Source: an uncultured Maricaulis sp. (GTDB lineage Bacteria > Pseudomonadota > Alphaproteobacteria > Caulobacterales > Maricaulaceae). Taken from it: a stretch of 64,000 nt of DNA. This document shows, one piece after another, positions 16,205-27,400 of this stretch. Position 1 is the stretch's first letter. Each line of letters begins with the position of its first letter. Location of the stretch: positions 186,001 to 250,000 of the forward strand of contig NZ_CAMYLS010000027.1 of assembly GCF_947259345.1 (NCBI RefSeq), read 5' to 3'. Under the pieces are notes generated by a model. The model made no database searches, had not been told where the DNA came from, and saw only the letters and a list, made by a program, of their open reading frames with translations. The translations under genes and the position numbers were made by a program.

Positions 16205-18694
16205 ATGACCGGACAGACATTTCAGTTCGTGACACTTGCTGTCACCGTCGGCGCCGTAGCCTTTGCCGTGGCCGTGGGTATCTGGGCCTTCAAGCTGACC
16301 TCGGGTGCGCGCGGCGCGCAGGCGCTATGGCGCCGCAAGCTGGCCGAGCTCGAGGATCGTATCGCGCGAGCCGATAGCGTTTTCGGCGCCCATCCCGGTC
16401 TCGTCCTTGTCTGGGATCAACCGCCCTTTGATGAAGCCGACACAGGCTGGGGTGAGCCGCGCATCTTCGGGTCCTCCGTGGCCCTGGCCTCACTGCTGCG
16501 CTTCGCCGAGGCCAGCGATGGCCCCAATCCTGCCGGCATCCTGATGGAAGGTCTTGCGGACTATGAGGCTCGCTCGGCTGGCGGCGATGAAACCACGCTG
16601 CGTCGCCGCTTCCAGGAGCTGATGCAGAAAGGCCAGCCTTTCTCGCTGACAATTCTTGGCCCCAGCGGTCGATTTCTGGAAGTTGATGGCCGGGCCGCCG
16701 GGACGCAGCTTGTGGTCTGGCTGTCCGATGCGACGATCCGCGGTCTCGAAGAATCCGGCGCTCGGGGGCGCATCGAGGAGGCGCGCCGCCTGGTGTCCAA
16801 GGACCCGCTGGCTTTTCTCGATATGCTCGGTCGTGCGCCTTTCCCGGCCTGGCGAATGAATGCCAGCGGCCGCATGGAATGGGCGAACCAGGCCTATGTG
16901 AAAGCGGTCGAGGGCGACACGATTGACCACACGCTTGATCGCCAGATCCTGCTCGACACGGCGATGTCGGACCTCGCGTCCCGCGCGACGACAGATGCCG
17001 ACCCGGTCGAGGAGATGCGCATTGTGGTGGTCGACGGATCGCGCCGTGGCCTGCGATTCATGGTCTTCCCGGTCTCGGGTGGCGCTGCCGGCTTCGCCCT
17101 CGATGTCACGGATGGCGAAGAGGCCAAGGCGGCATTGGCCCGTTTCCGCCGGGCCCATGACGATACGCTCAATCACATGGCCGAGGCTGTGGTGGTGTTT
17201 GATCGGTCCAAACGCCTGAACTTTCATAACAAGGCCTTCTCCAACCTGTTCAAGCTCGATGATGCCTGGCTGAATGAGCGGCCGGGTCACGCGCAATTCC
17301 TCGATCGCATGCGCGAAAAGCGACTGCTGCCGGAGCAGGCCGATTTCAGTGCGTGGAAGACCGAGGAATTGGCGCGTTATGACGCCCCGCCGAATGAGGA
17401 AACGCCGGACGAGCTCTGGCCATTGCCGGATGGCCGCACGCTGCGCGTCGCCCGTCAGCGCCATCCGCTGGGTGGCCTCATGCTGATTTTCGAGGACAAG
17501 ACGGACGAGCTCGCCCTGCGCGCGCGTTATAACACGCTGATCAATGTGCAGCGGGCCACGCTCGACAAGCTTCACGAGGCCGTTGCCGTTTTCGGGGCCA
17601 ATGGGCGGCTGCAACTGAACAATTCGGCCTTCGAGGATCTCTGGGGTTTCGAGGCGGACGAGCTGGACGGCCAGCCTGATTTCGACGCCGTGTCCGAGAC
17701 CTGCGCCGCCCTGTTTACCGATGACCGTGTCTGGACCGATATCAAGGCGCGGGTCACCGACCCCAGCCCGCAGGCGCGCAAACAGGTGACCGGTGAGATG
17801 CGGCGTTCAGACGGTCGTGTCCTGACTTATCTCACGCGCCCGTTGCCTGATGGCGCGACGCTGATCTGCTGGGATGATGTCACCGATAGCCGCCGCATCG
17901 AAGAAGCGCTGCGCGAGCGGGCCGAAGCGCTGGAGACCTCCGAGCGCATCAAGACCGAATTCGTCGAGCATGTGAGCTATCAATTGCGCACGCCGCTGAC
18001 CACGATTGGCGGCTATGCCGACATGCTGGCCCAGGGGTTTGCCGGCGAGTTGTCCGATCGCCAGAAAGAGCCGATGTCGGCAATTCAGTCGGCGGCCGCT
18101 CATCTGGCCAAGCTGATTGATGATATTCTCGATGTCGCGGCGATCGATGCCGGGCAACTCGAGCTCGAGCTCGGCGATGTTGATCTGGGCGAGGTGGCAC
18201 GCGAGGCAGCCGAGCTGGTCGCCGCCCGAGCCGATCATCACGCCATCAAGCTTGATATCGAGGTGGAAGACGGTCTTGGCCTGCTCCGGGCGGACCGTAA
18301 TCGCCTTAAACAGGTTTCAATGAACCTGCTCTCGAACGCCATTCGTCATGTTGCGACCGGGGGGGCTGTCACGATCGGCGCGCGCTGCAATGGCGAGGAT
18401 ATTACGCTCTGGGTCCAGGATGATGGCGAGGGGATTGCGCCTGAGAAACAAGCCAGCGTGTTCGACCGTTTCTCCCGCGGCGAGCGTGGCGGCGCCGGCC
18501 TTGGCCTGTCACTGGTCAAGGAAATCGCCGAACTTCATGGCGGTTGGGTCGAGCTTCAGTCAGAGCCGGAGAATGGCACGCTGGTTTCCTGCCACCTGCC
18601 ATTGGAGCCGCGCAGCACGGCGGTGCCACCCGAGCTGGATCTCGCCAACCGGGCGGCGACGCGCTTGGCGGGCGATCGGGCCCGCGCCGAATAA
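16205..18694 (+). CDS. divL: DivL-type PAS histidine-kinase homologue with tyrosine in the H-box
   Basis: 829 residues from the ATG at 16205 (AGGG eight bases upstream). One membrane helix (about residues 8-30), several PAS-like domains to about residue 570, then a HisKA-like helix pair and a HATPase domain with N-box (NLLSNAIRH), DDGEGIAP and GLGLSLVKEI. The usual phospho-His is Tyr592 (HVSYQLRTPL), the hallmark of DivL. In Caulobacter DivL binds DivK~P and modulates CckA, and so CtrA activity, at the cell pole. The neighbouring ferredoxin and tsaE fit the caulobacterial context. Confidence 0.9.
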   Translation: MTGQTFQFVTLAVTVGAVAFAVAVGIWAFKLTSGARGAQALWRRKLAELEDRIARADSVFGAHPGLVLVWDQPPFDEADTGWGEPRIFGSSVALASLLRFAEASDGPNPAGILMEGLADYEARSAGGDETTLRRRFQELMQKGQPFSLTILGPSGRFLEVDGRAAGTQLVVWLSDATIRGLEESGARGRIEEARRLVSKDPLAFLDMLGRAPFPAWRMNASGRMEWANQAYVKAVEGDTIDHTLDRQILLDTAMSDLASRATTDADPVEEMRIVVVDGSRRGLRFMVFPVSGGAAGFALDVTDGEEAKAALARFRRAHDDTLNHMAEAVVVFDRSKRLNFHNKAFSNLFKLDDAWLNERPGHAQFLDRMREKRLLPEQADFSAWKTEELARYDAPPNEETPDELWPLPDGRTLRVARQRHPLGGLMLIFEDKTDELALRARYNTLINVQRATLDKLHEAVAVFGANGRLQLNNSAFEDLWGFEADELDGQPDFDAVSETCAALFTDDRVWTDIKARVTDPSPQARKQVTGEMRRSDGRVLTYLTRPLPDGATLICWDDVTDSRRIEEALRERAEALETSERIKTEFVEHVSYQLRTPLTTIGGYADMLAQGFAGELSDRQKEPMSAIQSAAAHLAKLIDDILDVAAIDAGQLELELGDVDLGEVAREAAELVAARADHHAIKLDIEVEDGLGLLRADRNRLKQVSMNLLSNAIRHVATGGAVTIGARCNGEDITLWVQDDGEGIAPEKQASVFDRFSRGERGGAGLGLSLVKEIAELHGGWVELQSEPENGTLVSCHLPLEPRSTAVPPELDLANRAATRLAGDRARAE

Positions 18695-18735
18695 TCGTCA
18701 GATTGGTTGTTGTGGTCGCGGTCGTGCCGGGGCGA

Positions 18736-19104
<369 letters not shown>

Positions 19105-19159
19105 TCAAGATTCAGCCTCACCGCTTGCCGTTCCGGGCGGGCTTCGCTAAGCGCAATCC

Positions 19160-19636
19160 ATGGGGAATTCGAACACTGTTTCCTTGCCCGACCTGGCAGC
19201 CACGCAGGCCCTCGCCAATCGCCTGTCCGTGGCTTTGCGCCCCGGTGACACCGTCTTTCTGACCGGTGATCTCGGCGCCGGCAAGACGACCTTGGCCCGC
19301 ACGGTCATTGCGACCCTGTGTGGCGTCGAGGATGCGCCCAGCCCGACCTATACGCTGATCCAGACCTATGAGGGCGATAAGGGCGAGCTCTGGCATGCCG
19401 ATCTCTACCGGATCGAACACGCCCGGGAGCTGGACGAGCTGGGTCTGGACGACGCCTTTGGTGACATCATCGTGATGATTGAATGGCCGGACCGGCTGTT
19501 CGGCCTGGTGCCGGATGACCGTCTGGAAATCCATCTCGAAATGGCCGGGGATAGTCCGGGCGACGCCATGGACACACCGCGGCGGGCACGCTTAACAGGG
19601 TTCGGGGAGTGGGAGACACGCCTTGACGAAATCTGA
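19160..19636 (+). CDS. tsaE: tRNA threonylcarbamoyladenosine biosynthesis ATPase TsaE
   Basis: 158 residues. Walker A GDLGAGKTT at residues 36-44 and the family motif SPTYTLIQTYEG, followed by LWHADLYRI, identify TsaE, the ATPase that supports the TsaB/TsaD complex in t6A37 synthesis. First gene of an overlapping run: its last 14 bases overlap amgK. Full length. Confidence 0.93.
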   Translation: MGNSNTVSLPDLAATQALANRLSVALRPGDTVFLTGDLGAGKTTLARTVIATLCGVEDAPSPTYTLIQTYEGDKGELWHADLYRIEHARELDELGLDDAFGDIIVMIEWPDRLFGLVPDDRLEIHLEMAGDSPGDAMDTPRRARLTGFGEWETRLDEI

Positions 19637-20723
19637 CCGAAACGCCGCAATGACGGCCTTCCTGGACGCTGCCGGATGGGGCGATGCCGAGCATCAGCCA
19701 TTGCCCGGTGACGCCTCCACGCGGCGCTATGTCCGCTTGGTCAAGGGCGCCGAAATGGCCATGCTGATGGATGCGCCGGCATCCGCCGAAGCGCCCGTCT
19801 GTCCGCCTGACGCTGACCCCGATAAACGCGCAGCGCTGGGCTATAACGCCGTGGCGCGTCTGGCCGGGTCCAACCTGGTGGCCTTTGCCGGTCTGGCCGA
19901 TGCCCTGTGCGAGCGCGGATTCTCGGCGCCAACCATCCTCGCCAGCGATATCGAGCATGGCTTCCTCCTGCTGGAGGATCTCGGCGATGATCTGATTGCG
20001 CGCTTGCTGCCCGGGACGCTGCATGAGGGTACGCTCTACGCCAAGGCGGTGGATGTGCTCGCGGCGATCTACCGGTCCAGCTTCCCGGCGTCGGTGGAGC
20101 GCGACGGGCAGTCCTGGCCGCTCCTGCGCTATGATGCGACGGCGCTGATGGCCGAGGCGGACCTCTTCCTCGACTGGTTCATGGACAAGCATGTCGGCGC
20201 CGGGCTCGACGCCGCCGCACGCGATGACTGGCGCTCAATCTGGGCCCGCGCCTTCGAGCGTCTGGATCATTGTGCGCCCGGTCTGGTCCTGCGAGATTTC
20301 CATGCCGAGAACTTGATCTATCTGCCCGAGCGGGACGGCGAGGCCGAAATCGGCCTGCTCGACTTTCAGGACGCGTTGATCGGGCACCCGGCCTATGACC
20401 TCGTCTCGCTCCTCGAGGATGCCCGGCGCAATGTGGAGCGCAAGCTGGCGGTGCCGCTCAAGGCCCGTTTCGTCGCCCAGGCCGGGATTGAGGATGCGGC
20501 CGGATTTGATGCCGCCTATGCCGTTCTCGGGGCCCAGCGCAATGCCAAGATCCTGGGGATATTCGTCCGCCTCGCCATGCGCGATGGCAAGCAGCGCTAT
20601 CTCGACCTCTTGCCGCGCGTCGCCCGCCATTTTGTGGCCGACCTCCAGCACCCGGCCCTGATGCCGCTGCACATGTGGGTGAAGTCGCATGCACCGCAGG
20701 TCTTCGCGGAAGCGCACAAATGA
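19623..20723 (+). CDS. amgK: N-acetylmuramate/N-acetylglucosamine kinase (AmgK-like, APH fold)
   Basis: 366 residues. Aminoglycoside-phosphotransferase fold with the catalytic loop LRDFHAENLIY and the metal site LLDFQDALIGHPAYDL. Adjacency to MurU identifies it as the anomeric sugar kinase of the MurNAc/GlcNAc recycling route that bypasses de novo UDP-MurNAc synthesis. The TTG at 19623 has GGGAG eight bases upstream and overlaps tsaE; an ATG at 19650 is an alternative. The stop overlaps the murU start (ATGA). Confidence 0.88.
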   Translation: MTKSDRNAAMTAFLDAAGWGDAEHQPLPGDASTRRYVRLVKGAEMAMLMDAPASAEAPVCPPDADPDKRAALGYNAVARLAGSNLVAFAGLADALCERGFSAPTILASDIEHGFLLLEDLGDDLIARLLPGTLHEGTLYAKAVDVLAAIYRSSFPASVERDGQSWPLLRYDATALMAEADLFLDWFMDKHVGAGLDAAARDDWRSIWARAFERLDHCAPGLVLRDFHAENLIYLPERDGEAEIGLLDFQDALIGHPAYDLVSLLEDARRNVERKLAVPLKARFVAQAGIEDAAGFDAAYAVLGAQRNAKILGIFVRLAMRDGKQRYLDLLPRVARHFVADLQHPALMPLHMWVKSHAPQVFAEAHK

Positions 20724-21433
20724 TTGAGATCCGCACCGCCATGGCGCTCGCCGCCGGTTTGGGGACGCGCATGCGACCGGTCACCAATGACCGGCCCAAA
20801 GCCCTGGTCGAGGTCGGCGGCAAGGCCCTGCTGGACTGGGTTCTCGACCGCTATGCGGCGGGCGGGGTCGAGCGCTGTGTGGTCAATATCCACCATTTCG
20901 CTGATTCGATGGAGGCGCATCTGGCCGGTCGGAGCCACGCGCCCGAGATCATTATCTCCGACGAACGCGGTGAGGTGCTGGAAACCGGCGGCGGCGTGGT
21001 CAAGGCCCTGCCCGAGCTGGGGACTGACCCGGTTTTCATTTCCAATATTGATGCGATCTGGGAAGAGGCGGGCGCCGCCTCGCTCGACAGTTTGCGGGCG
21101 GCCTGGGATGACAGCCAAATGGATGCCCTGCTCCTGATGGCCCCCATGGGCGAGACACTCGGCTTTGATGGTCCCGGTGACTCCTTCCTGGAAGGTGATG
21201 GACGGGTCCGCTTTCGGGGCGAGGCGGCGCGCGCGCCCTTCGCCTATGCCGGCGTCCAGATCCTGCATCCGCGCGCCCTGGCCGGGCGACCGGTCTCGCG
21301 CTTCTCGATGATGGAGGTCTGGCGCGAGCTCGCCGGTGCCGGGCGGCTGCACGGGGTCGTGTTGCCGGAATTCTGGATGCATGTCGGTGATCCCATTGCC
21401 CTGGCTGAGGCGGAAGCCCGGCTGGCGCGGTGA
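20720..21433 (+). CDS. murU: N-acetylmuramate alpha-1-phosphate uridylyltransferase (MurU)
   Basis: 237 residues. Nucleotidyltransferase fold with the signature LAAGLGTRMRPVTNDRPKALVEVGGKAL-like start (GxGTRM, then RPKAL) and NIDAIW. It converts MurNAc-1-phosphate, made after AmgK action, to UDP-MurNAc for peptidoglycan recycling. ATG overlaps the amgK stop and its own stop overlaps the addB GTG start, so translation of the three is coupled. Confidence 0.9.
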   Translation: MIEIRTAMALAAGLGTRMRPVTNDRPKALVEVGGKALLDWVLDRYAAGGVERCVVNIHHFADSMEAHLAGRSHAPEIIISDERGEVLETGGGVVKALPELGTDPVFISNIDAIWEEAGAASLDSLRAAWDDSQMDALLLMAPMGETLGFDGPGDSFLEGDGRVRFRGEAARAPFAYAGVQILHPRALAGRPVSRFSMMEVWRELAGAGRLHGVVLPEFWMHVGDPIALAEAEARLAR

Positions 21434-24400
21434 GCGAGCGGCTCTTCGATACGTCCGGGCCCAGCCTCTACACCCTCCCGCCTCAAGCGGATTTCCTGCG
21501 CGCCATTGCGACGACGCTGCGCGAGGCTTTCGATGCGGCCGAAAATCCCGATGCGCTGACCCGCCTCCTCATCCTCACGCCCACGCGCCGGGCTGCGAAG
21601 GCGCTGGGTGATGTCTTCGCCGAACTGGCCGGCAATGGCGTTGCCCTCCTGCCGCTCATCCGCCCGATCGGCGATGTCGATGTCGACGACCCGCCCTTCG
21701 AACCGGGCGAGCTGGCCGGTCTCGCCGCACCTTCAATCTCGCCGGAGCGTCGCCGCTATGAGCTGGCGCGCCTTATCCTGGCCAAGGAAACCGCGCTTGG
21801 GCGTCCGATCGGGGTGGGCGGCGCCCTGTCCCTGGCCGACTCGCTGGCGGCCTTGCTGGATGATTTGGCGACCGAGGATGCCAGCAATCTCGCGGCGCTG
21901 GATGAGGCGGTCGAGACTTATCTGCCGGCCGACCGGCGCGAGGCGGTGGAATTCCTCGACATTGTCCAGCGCATCTGGCCGGCACGCCTGGCCGAGCTGG
22001 GCCTGACTGATGCGGCCAGCCGTCGCTCGCTGGTTCTGCGGGAGCTGGTGGCGCGCTGGTCGCGCGAAGCGCCGAACCATCCGGTGCTTGCGGTTGGGTC
22101 CACCGGCTCCATCCCGGCCGCGCGCGACCTGATGGCGGTGATCGCCAATCTGCCCCGGGGCGCGGTCGTCCTGCCCGGCTTTGACTGGGACGCTGACCAG
22201 TCGGCCTGGGATTCGATCGCCGATGATCACCCGCAATGGGCAATGAAGCGATTTGTTGAAGATCTGGGTCTGCCACGGGAGCGAGTGAAAGCCTGGCCGG
22301 GCGCCGCCGAGACCGCTGACGCCGCCCGCCGCCGGCGCCTGATCGCTGAAGCCCTGCGGCCGGCCGACACCACGGACGAGTGGCTGACCCGGATCGCCAC
22401 ACTCACAGACCAGTATGGCGATGATTTCTTTACCGCGGGGCTGGACGGGCTGAGCCTGGTCGAAACGCCGGACGAGATCAGCGAAGCGCGGGCCTGTGCC
22501 CTCATGCTGCGCGAGACGCTGGAGACACCGGACCGCACGGCAATTCTGGTGACGCCAGACCGCATGCTGGCGCGCCGGGTCTCGGCGGAAATGATCCGTT
22601 TCGGTGCGCGACTGGATGATTCTGGCGGCGCGGCTCTGGCCGAGACACCCTCGGGGGCCTTCCTCACGCGCCTGCTGGATGCCGTGACAGATTGCGGCAG
22701 CGTCGTCGCGCTGACCGCCTTGTGGGGTTCACCCCTGTTTCGTGGCGGCTGTTCGCGGGGTCAGGCGCACACCGTGCTGGCCAAGTTCGAGGCCGAGGCT
22801 CTGCGTGGTGCCCGTCCGGGACAGGATCTGGCCGCGATACGGGCGCGTCTGGACGGCGAGTTCGTCAAGCTCTTCCCCGATGACCGGGCACGGATCGAGG
22901 CCATTCTGGACCGGCTTGAGGCGGCCTTCGCCAGCCTCCTGGCGGATGGCAAGCGACCAGCCCGCGACTGGGCGCGCGCCCATGCCGAAGCCGCAGAAGC
23001 CCTGGCCGAGGATGACAGCGGAAGCGGGGCCGAGGCGGTCTGGTCGGGTGAGGGTGGTGAGGCGGCGGCGGGTCTGTTGCGGTCCTTGCTCGAGGAAAGC
23101 GAGGCGCTGCCCGATATGCGCCTGCGCGATTATGCCCAGGCCTTCGCGGAAATGTGTCGCTCGCGCCGGGTCGCGCCGCGCCTTGGCGTGCATCCCCGCC
23201 TGCAGGTTCTCGGACCGCTTGAGGCGCGTCTGATTACGGCCGACCGGGTGATCCTGGCGGGCCTCAATGAGGGTGTCTGGCCACCGGGTCCGGGCGCCGA
23301 CCCGTGGCTGTCCGCCGGGATGCGGCGCAAGGTCGGACTGGGCGCCCCGGAGCGACGCTATGGTCTGGCGGCGCATGATTTCGCCCAGCTGGCCGCGGCG
23401 CCCGAGGTGATCCTGACGCGGGCCCAGAAGTCTGAAGGCTCACCGACCGTGGCGTCGCGCTGGGTCTGGCGGTTGAAGACGCTGGCCCGCGGTGCGCTGG
23501 GTGATACGGCCAAGAGGTCATTCGCGCCGGACATCGACTATGTCGCCCTGTCCCGCGCCTTGGATGATCCGGGCACGCCGCCAGTGCCGGCCCCGCGCCC
23601 GGCGCCTTGTCCACCGGTCAGCGTGCGGCCCCGCCGGATGTCGATCACTGAAATCCGGACCTGGGTCCGCGATCCCTACTCCATCTACGCCCGCCACGTC
23701 CTCGGACTGAGACGTCTCGACCCGGCCGACATGCCGCCCGGACCGCGCGAGCGGGGTTCGGCCTTGCACGATGCGCTGGAAGCGGTTGTGCCAAACTGGA
23801 CGGATGGCGTGCCGGACGATGCGGTGGCCCAGCTTCTGGCCGTCGCCGAGCCGCATCTGGAAGCGGTCGGGTTCGGCCCGGAGGATCGTGTGCTCGAGCG
23901 AGCCCGTTTTGAGCGCGCGGCGCGCTGGCTGGTCGGTTGGGAGGTTGAGCGACGGGCTCGCGGCATTGCGCTCGACAAGGTCGAGATCAAGGGGCGTATG
24001 CGGTTTGACGGTCCTGCGGGCGAATGGGCACTGACCGGTCGTTCGGATCGCTTTGACCGCCATCCGGACGGGCGGCTGGACATTATCGACTACAAGACGG
24101 GCTCATCCTCGAGCGCCAAGTTGATCGAGGCCGGCTTTGACCCGCAACTACCCCTGACCGCTGCCATGGCGCGCGATGGGGCCTTCGAAGGCCTGGCCGC
24201 CGGCGCCCCGGCGGGCCTTTATTACATCTCGCTGCCGGGTAATGCGATGGGTGGCAAAGAGGTGCGGATCGACGGAAGCAAGTCCCTTGAAGCCGGCGAA
24301 TTTGCCGATCAAGCCGTCGAGGATTTGCGTCAGTGGATTGCTCGTTTCGACGACGAAACAATGTCCTATGGCAGCCAGATCCGCGCACAATATGTGAATG

Positions 24401-24480
24401 ATTACGGCGATTTCGACCATCTGGCCCGGCGAGGCGAGTGGGCCTCAGCTGCCGGTGAGAAGCCGGAGGGCGGGGCATGA
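21430..24480 (+). CDS. addB: Double-strand break repair protein AddB (alphaproteobacterial)
   Basis: 1016 residues, full length for the alphaproteobacterial form. An inactive helicase-like body (no clear Walker A; LTPTRRAAKAL in its place) ends in a RecB-type PD-(D/E)xK nuclease with LDIIDYKTGSS near residue 885. Subunit of the AddAB helicase-nuclease that processes DNA ends to Chi-like sites. GTG start overlaps murU, and its stop overlaps addA (ATGA at 24477-24480). Confidence 0.92.
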   Translation: MSERLFDTSGPSLYTLPPQADFLRAIATTLREAFDAAENPDALTRLLILTPTRRAAKALGDVFAELAGNGVALLPLIRPIGDVDVDDPPFEPGELAGLAAPSISPERRRYELARLILAKETALGRPIGVGGALSLADSLAALLDDLATEDASNLAALDEAVETYLPADRREAVEFLDIVQRIWPARLAELGLTDAASRRSLVLRELVARWSREAPNHPVLAVGSTGSIPAARDLMAVIANLPRGAVVLPGFDWDADQSAWDSIADDHPQWAMKRFVEDLGLPRERVKAWPGAAETADAARRRRLIAEALRPADTTDEWLTRIATLTDQYGDDFFTAGLDGLSLVETPDEISEARACALMLRETLETPDRTAILVTPDRMLARRVSAEMIRFGARLDDSGGAALAETPSGAFLTRLLDAVTDCGSVVALTALWGSPLFRGGCSRGQAHTVLAKFEAEALRGARPGQDLAAIRARLDGEFVKLFPDDRARIEAILDRLEAAFASLLADGKRPARDWARAHAEAAEALAEDDSGSGAEAVWSGEGGEAAAGLLRSLLEESEALPDMRLRDYAQAFAEMCRSRRVAPRLGVHPRLQVLGPLEARLITADRVILAGLNEGVWPPGPGADPWLSAGMRRKVGLGAPERRYGLAAHDFAQLAAAPEVILTRAQKSEGSPTVASRWVWRLKTLARGALGDTAKRSFAPDIDYVALSRALDDPGTPPVPAPRPAPCPPVSVRPRRMSITEIRTWVRDPYSIYARHVLGLRRLDPADMPPGPRERGSALHDALEAVVPNWTDGVPDDAVAQLLAVAEPHLEAVGFGPEDRVLERARFERAARWLVGWEVERRARGIALDKVEIKGRMRFDGPAGEWALTGRSDRFDRHPDGRLDIIDYKTGSSSSAKLIEAGFDPQLPLTAAMARDGAFEGLAAGAPAGLYYISLPGNAMGGKEVRIDGSKSLEAGEFADQAVEDLRQWIARFDDETMSYGSQIRAQYVNDYGDFDHLARRGEWASAAGEKPEGGA

Positions 24481-27400
24481 GTGAGGCCCGCTTCGATCCG
24501 GAAATCAGCCAGTCCGCAACCCAGGCCCAGCGGCGCGCAGCGCGGCCCGAGGCCAGCGTCTTCGTGGAAGCCAATGCCGGCTCCGGCAAAACCCGTGTCC
24601 TGGTTGACCGGGTGATCAATCTCCTGCTCGCGGACAACCGGCCGGAGACCGTTCTCTGCGTCACCTATACCAAGGCCGCCGCCGCCGAGATGAAGGAACG
24701 CCTCTTCAAGCGTCTGGGCGATTGGTCGGTTACACCGGACACGGTTCTCGCACATGAGCTGAAAGACTTGCTGGGCCGCGATCTCAAGCCCGGCGAAGCG
24801 GACACGGCTCGCAAGCTTTTCGCCCAAGCGCTGGAAACGCCGGGCGGTCTCAAGATCCAGACCATTCACGCCTTCTGTGAAAACCTGCTGCGCCGCTTCC
24901 CGTTGGAAGCGGGCGCTCCGCCGGGCTTCGAGACCCTGGATGATGCCGCAGCCGGGCAGGCCATGGAGACCGCGCGCCGCGCCGTTCTGGCGTCCTTGTC
25001 GGAGCAGGAAATCGGCACCTTGATCGAAGCGGGTGGTCCGGATGCCCTGTCGGTTATTCTGCGCTGGGCGCGCTCCAATCGACATGATTTCGCCGCCACA
25101 ATGGCGGGTGCTGGCGGTGTCGATGCGCTGGCAGCACAGCTCTGGACCTTGCTGGACCTGCCGGTCGACTGCGATGCGGACACGCTGAAGCGGGACATCA
25201 TGGCCGCCATGCCGCGTCCCGAGATCGAGGCAGCGGCCCATGCCCTGTGCCATGAGGGGAGCAAAACAGACAACGCGCGCGGCGACGTTCTCAAGCTCGC
25301 CCTTTCGGCTGACGCGCCCAGCCCGGCCTACGAGACGTATCTGGCGGCTTTCTTCACCGACAAGGGCAAGGGCAGCAGAGCGAAGAGTCTCGCAACGAAG
25401 GCTATCGCCAATAACTTCCCGCACATCCTCACCCTGCTTGAAGCCGAAGCGGAACGACTTGAGGCGGCGCGCGAGACGATCCAGCGCGCCACGATCGCCC
25501 AGGCCAGCGCGGTCGCGATCGCCGTCACGGCCCGCTTCGTCAAGGCTTATGACGCGGCGCTGGAGCGTGCGCGGGCGCTTGATTTTGATGATCTTGTGCG
25601 TTTGGCGGGGCGCCTCCTGGCGCCTGAGAACCCGTTCTCGGGCTGGGTCGGCTACAAGCTGGACGGCATGCTGGCCCATGCCCTCATCGACGAGGCGCAG
25701 GACACGGCGCCGCAGCAGTGGGACATGATCCGTGGCCTGACGGCGGAGTTCTTCGCGGGTGAGGGGGCGGTCGAACAGGGCCGGACCCTGTTCGTGGTCG
25801 GTGATGAGAAACAGTCCATCTACTCCTTCCAGGGCGCCGAACCAGCCCGTTTTCTGGAAGAGGGTGACCGCCTTGCCGCGTCTGCAGCAGCAGCCAGCTT
25901 GTACTTCGAGCGCCCGAGCCTGAATGTCTCCTTCCGCTCGGCGCCAGAGATTCTCACCGCCGTCGACCAGGCCTTTGCCGCGCGCCTTCCGGCCCCGGAA
26001 ATGAAATTCCAGGCCGGTGCCACCGATCTGCCCTTCGCCCGCTATCAAGGCCATCGTGCGGCGCGCTCGGGTATGCCGGGCTGTGTGGAGATCTGGCCGG
26101 CCATCCCCAAACCCCCGCAGGTCGAGGAGACCTCGATTTTCGACCCGGTCGATCTTCAGGCCCGCGGCACTTCCCGTGACCTGCTCGCCCGGACAGTCGC
26201 CGGCGAGATCGCCGACATGCTTCGCCGCGGCGATGCGGTCTGGGAGGAAAAATCGGGGCGTTTCACGGCGCGTCCGGTTCGCCCCTCCGATATTGCCATC
26301 CTGGTCTGGCGGCGAACCGGTGGCTTCTTCGAGGAAGTCATTCGCCAGCTCAAGCTGAACGGTGTGCCCGTGGCGGGTGCCGATCGCATGGTGCTGCGCG
26401 AGCAGACCGCGGTGAAGGACATGCTGGCGCTGGGGCGCTTTGCCATGACGTCCGGCGATGATCTCGCCCTGGCGGAAATCCTGCGCTCGCCGCTCTTTGA
26501 TCCGATCGACCCGGAACAGCCGGGCATAGATGAAACCGCGCTCTATGATCTCGCCCGCTCGCGGACCGACCTCAAGCGCCGCGGCACCTTGTGGAATGCG
26601 CTCTTCACCAGTGAGGACCCGCGCTTTGCGGATGCCCGCCAGGCCCTGACCCAGCTGCGGGACCAGGCCGACAAGACACGGCTCTATGATCTCTTCACCG
26701 GCTTCCTCAATGCCCGCACACCAACCGGTGAGACGCGCTGGGCCCGCATCTATGCCCGTCTGGGTGAGGAGGCGCGCGATCCGCTGCAGGAATTCCTCGC
26801 CCGGGCGCTCCAGCATGAGCGCGAGGAGGGTGGCGCGCTGGCGAGCTTCATCGCGCGAATTGAGGGCGAAGAGACCCAGATCAAGCGCGAGATGAGCCCG
26901 GACCGTAACGAGGTTCAGGTGATGACGGTCCATGCCTCCAAAGGGCTGGAGCGCCCGGTGATCATTCTTCCGGACACCACGCGCAGCCCGGTCACCGGCA
27001 AGACGGATCCGGTTTTTGCGCATCCCGAGTGCGGATTGCTCTGGTCACCGCGCAAGGCTGAAGACCCGGAGGTGGTCGAAGGATTGCGCCTTGAGGCTCA
27101 AAACCGGCAATTGGCCGAACATGGCCGGCTGCTCTATGTCGCCCTGACCCGGGCCCGGGATCGCCTGATCGTGTGTGGCTGGCGTCAGGGGCGTGGCGAT
27201 CTCGGCCAGATTTCCGACGATAGCTGGTACAAGCAACTCGCCGACGCCTGGCAGGGCGAGGGCTGGAACGAGATCGCCACCCCGGTTGATGCTGTTGTCG
27301 AAGAGGCTGGCCCCGGTCTGCGCTTCGGGTCGGCACCGGTGGTGCTGGGTCGGGCCGTCGACGAGGATGGCGAGCGCGCAGCGATCCCCGACTGGGCGTC

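Noticed and set aside
24402-27023. Long open frame of 873 codons antisense to addB/addA
   Set aside because: High-GC shadow frame lying wholly over AddB/AddA, with low-complexity Arg/Gly/Gln-rich product and no recognisable domain.
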